Assembly: GCA_021817025.1 (NCBI GenBank)
Contig: JAKAWF010000160.1
Coordinates: 1 to 7,288 of the forward strand
DNA length: 7,288 nucleotides
Reading direction: 5' to 3'
Source: a bacterium
GTDB lineage: Bacteria; Chloroflexota; Dormibacteria; UBA8260; Bog-877
The position numbers were made by a program, and so were the translations under genes. Numbering within the stretch: position 1 is the stretch's first letter; the number at the start of each line of letters is the position of its first letter. A model generated the notes under the pieces. The model was given only the letters and a program-made list of their open reading frames with translations, did not search any database and was not told the DNA's origin. Positions 5,388-7,288 of this stretch are shown here, one piece after another.

Positions 5388-7288
5388 ACACTCAACGGGT
5401 CGGCTCGGTCCGGGTCCCGGACGACGCCACCTTGCGGGCATGGCTCGACGGGCTGCGCGCCAGTGTGACCGTCGCCGTGGACGGCGAACCGCAAGTGTGG
5501 AACGCCTGGGCGGCCGGTGCCGCCTACGCGGTCTCGGCCGGTACCGGCATTCGGACCCAGGAGCTGGTCAAGGTGCGGGCCCGGGACGTCAGCATAAAGT
5601 TTGGGTGCCTCATCATCTGGGCGCCCAAGGTGGGAGCACCACGGGTGGTCCCGCTGGGCAGGGTGCTGCTCGCGTGGCTGGATCCGCTGGTGGATGCCCT
5701 GCGCCGCACGGGCCAGGACGAAGCGCTCTGCTTCTCCATTTGGCGCGATCAGTTCCTCTCCACGCCTACTCCGCGGGCCCTCAACTCCCTGGCCCGGGCA
5801 CTCGTGGGGCCGAGTCTGCCCCCACTCGCCATCGGCCAGCTCCGCCACTGGTACATCAGTCGCATGGAGGCTGAGGCGTGGGAGCGGGAGGGTGGGCCCG
5901 GAGACTTCGAGATGGACCGCTGGCGATCGGCGCTGGTCGGGCACGGGCAGAGCGGCGGGTGGAGCATCCACCTGCCTCAACGCTTCGCACGTGCCCACAG
6001 GGACCTCGTGACCAGGCAGGACCACTGGTTCGGACAAGCCCCCCATCTGGGGTCGCGGCCACTGGTCCCACCGCGATTCGCTTCAGCCCCATCATTGGCG
6101 CCAGCCGGAGAAGCCGCCCAGGCCCGCAGCGCCCGCGACTGGGTCCTGAGCGGGCTCGATCGTAATTCCCCCTCGCTGGACCGGATGTCGCAGATCCGCC
6201 GGGGCCTGTGGGAGACGGCCGCTGATCTTGGCGTCGGCACTGAGCGGCTGCGGACCATGGCAGCCCTGGCGGCGATCGAGCTGGTCGCATTCGGCGACAT
6301 CCTCTTCCCGGACTGGTACGACCGGCTCCGGGCGCTCGAATGGTCCCAGTGGCTGCCGGGGCAGCACGAGGTGGGGCTACGGTTCGGCTCCGGCGACGGT
6401 CCACCGCCGCTGTTGGTCTGGGGCGGACTGACCGTTCAGATGCTCGGCGAGTCCCTCCGACGTCAGGGGGAGCCGCGACCCTTTGCGTCCCTCGATCTCG
6501 CAGTTGTCCGCGACCTTCTGCGGCGCAGCGCAGACCTTTCCGGACCCGATCCCATGGGCCAGCTACAGCGGGCCAACACCGTCCTCCATCTCTTCACGCA
6601 TGCCACCGACGAGATCGGGTACCTGATGGGCAGGCTGCCAAGAACGGTCAGCCTCGGGGAACCACGCTCGCCGAGGAGTCGGCGCCAAGTCCCTGACTAT
6701 GGGCTCAGCGGCCTCCGACAGCGCCTCCAGGGATGGGGCCGGCGTGTGAGCCCGTCGGAGTTCGGGAAGCTGTGCACAGAGTTTGCGCGACCCGGGACCG
6801 ACCCCGAAACCAAGGTCAGGAAGAAGATCCTCGGCTCCATGCGCCTTGTCTACCAAGAGCGTGACGAGAGCCGGAAGCGACGGTCCCGAAGTCCGCACAC
6901 CCTGCTCGGCTACCTGACCGACCTCTGTCTGATCGCGGCCGCCGACAGCGCACGTGACGATTCAGCAGCCGCCGGGGACGCTGCCATCTGGGGGCCGTCG
7001 CCAACTGGTGGAGCCCGCCGCCGCGCAGCTGAGCGGGTCTGGCGGGAGTACCACACTAGCGCACACCTGCCGGTGGCAGAGGGATCGACCGCAGTCGCTG
7101 GTCCAGCGGCCAGAAGCGTTCTCCCGCTCACCTGGGATGAACTCGACCGGGGCTTGGCCGAGACGCCCCATGACATCCGCCCCACCCTGGCACTCTACCT
7201 CTGCATGGCGACCCACGTCCGATCCGCTGAGCTACCCAGGGTCCTCAGCCAGGACATCGTCTCGCGGGACCCCACGCATCTCTGCGTG
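5384..7288 (+). CDS. Large tandem tyrosine-recombinase-like protein (3' end outside window)
   Basis: The frame opens at GTG 5384-5386, overlapping the previous stop as GTGA, and has no stop to the window end, giving at least 635 residues. Unit 1 (about 35-215) has recombinase catalytic landmarks in order: R57 in AGTGIRTQELVKVRARDV, K82 and R87 in APKVGAPRVVPL, R154 and H155 in GQLRHWYISRM, and GH (186-187) in ALVGHGQSGG. The HxxR histidine is G151, and the position nine residues after H187, where int has Tyr, is H196; no Tyr occurs nearby. No core-binding domain precedes unit 1. Residues 250-430 are helical and unrecognised. Residues about 441-520 look like a helical core-binding domain. From 580, LTWDELDRGLAE then LCMATHVRSAELPRVLSQDI starts a second catalytic domain with R613 as Arg I; the rest lies beyond the edge. 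It may act in DNA strand exchange or DNA binding with its operon partners. The coding call is strong, the tandem architecture fairly strong, the function inferred. Confidence 0.85.
   Translation, partial: MNTQRVGSVRVPDDATLRAWLDGLRASVTVAVDGEPQVWNAWAAGAAYAVSAGTGIRTQELVKVRARDVSIKFGCLIIWAPKVGAPRVVPLGRVLLAWLDPLVDALRRTGQDEALCFSIWRDQFLSTPTPRALNSLARALVGPSLPPLAIGQLRHWYISRMEAEAWEREGGPGDFEMDRWRSALVGHGQSGGWSIHLPQRFARAHRDLVTRQDHWFGQAPHLGSRPLVPPRFASAPSLAPAGEAAQARSARDWVLSGLDRNSPSLDRMSQIRRGLWETAADLGVGTERLRTMAALAAIELVAFGDILFPDWYDRLRALEWSQWLPGQHEVGLRFGSGDGPPPLLVWGGLTVQMLGESLRRQGEPRPFASLDLAVVRDLLRRSADLSGPDPMGQLQRANTVLHLFTHATDEIGYLMGRLPRTVSLGEPRSPRSRRQVPDYGLSGLRQRLQGWGRRVSPSEFGKLCTEFARPGTDPETKVRKKILGSMRLVYQERDESRKRRSRSPHTLLGYLTDLCLIAAADSARDDSAAAGDAAIWGPSPTGGARRRAAERVWREYHTSAHLPVAEGSTAVAGPAARSVLPLTWDELDRGLAETPHDIRPTLALYLCMATHVRSAELPRVLSQDIVSRDPTHLCV

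Noticed and set aside
4671..5441. 256-aa minus-strand ORF opposite the 470-aa gene
   Set aside because: It is antisense to a gene joined to both neighbours by GTGA overlaps; its product is Pro/Arg/Gly-rich with no domain, typical of shadow frames in GC-rich DNA.
5345..6046. 233-aa minus-strand ORF, and plus-strand ORFs at 5287-5874 and 5601-6011
   Set aside because: They lie over the tandem recombinase-like frame, which carries recognisable motifs throughout; these products have no recognisable features.
1..7288. CRISPR array, rRNA, insertion-sequence ends or known toxin-antitoxin genes
   Set aside because: No regularly spaced repeats, rRNA-like stretches, DDE transposase motifs or recognisable toxin families were seen on either strand.

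Overview
The window is GC-rich, with codons that mostly end in G or C, GTG starts and short overlaps between genes. This suggests a high-GC actinobacterium, possibly Streptomyces or a relative, though nothing here fixes the genus. It looks like the left junction and first genes of an integrated mobile element inserted at a tRNA-Gly gene.

Layout. Positions 3-176 hold the last 58 codons of an ArsB/SLC13-type anion permease, probably chromosomal. Positions 202-276 are an intact tRNA-Gly (anticodon GCC) with an encoded CCA, the likely attachment site. At 447-1529 a complete tyrosine recombinase of 360 aa reads away from the tRNA; it has a good ribosome binding site and a full R-K-H-R-H-Y catalytic set. 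Converging on it, with a 17-base tail-to-tail overlap, a small helix-turn-helix protein lies on the minus strand (1513-2055). A 28-bp imperfect palindrome (2083-2110) sits just upstream of its start and is a good autoregulatory operator candidate. Positions 2056-2766 form a control-like stretch with inverted and direct repeats and, at best, one doubtful ORF (2198-2770).

From 2767 to the right edge runs a tightly packed plus-strand operon. A 403-aa DNA-binding protein (2767-3978) has a disordered N-terminal half, a QLPLF sequence near its start that matches the sliding-clamp-binding consensus, and a C-terminal HTH. A 470-aa protein of unknown function (3975-5387) follows. A very large protein (5384 to beyond 7288, at least 635 aa) comes last. 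Both internal junctions are 4-base GTGA overlaps, so the genes are probably translated in a coupled way.

The last protein is the most interesting object. It has two tyrosine-recombinase-like units in one chain. The first keeps both catalytic arginines, a lysine and the GH motif, but has glycine where the HxxR histidine should be and histidine where the nucleophilic tyrosine should be. The second unit is beginning as the window ends. The 470-aa neighbour may also have a recombinase-like layout with the catalytic residues lost, but that is weak. The operon therefore looks like a multi-subunit recombinase-type machine, distinct from the simple integrase beside the tRNA. It could be a second transposition system, a target-selection complex or a recombinase-derived non-mobile function. 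That reading is inference from motifs; no database search was possible.
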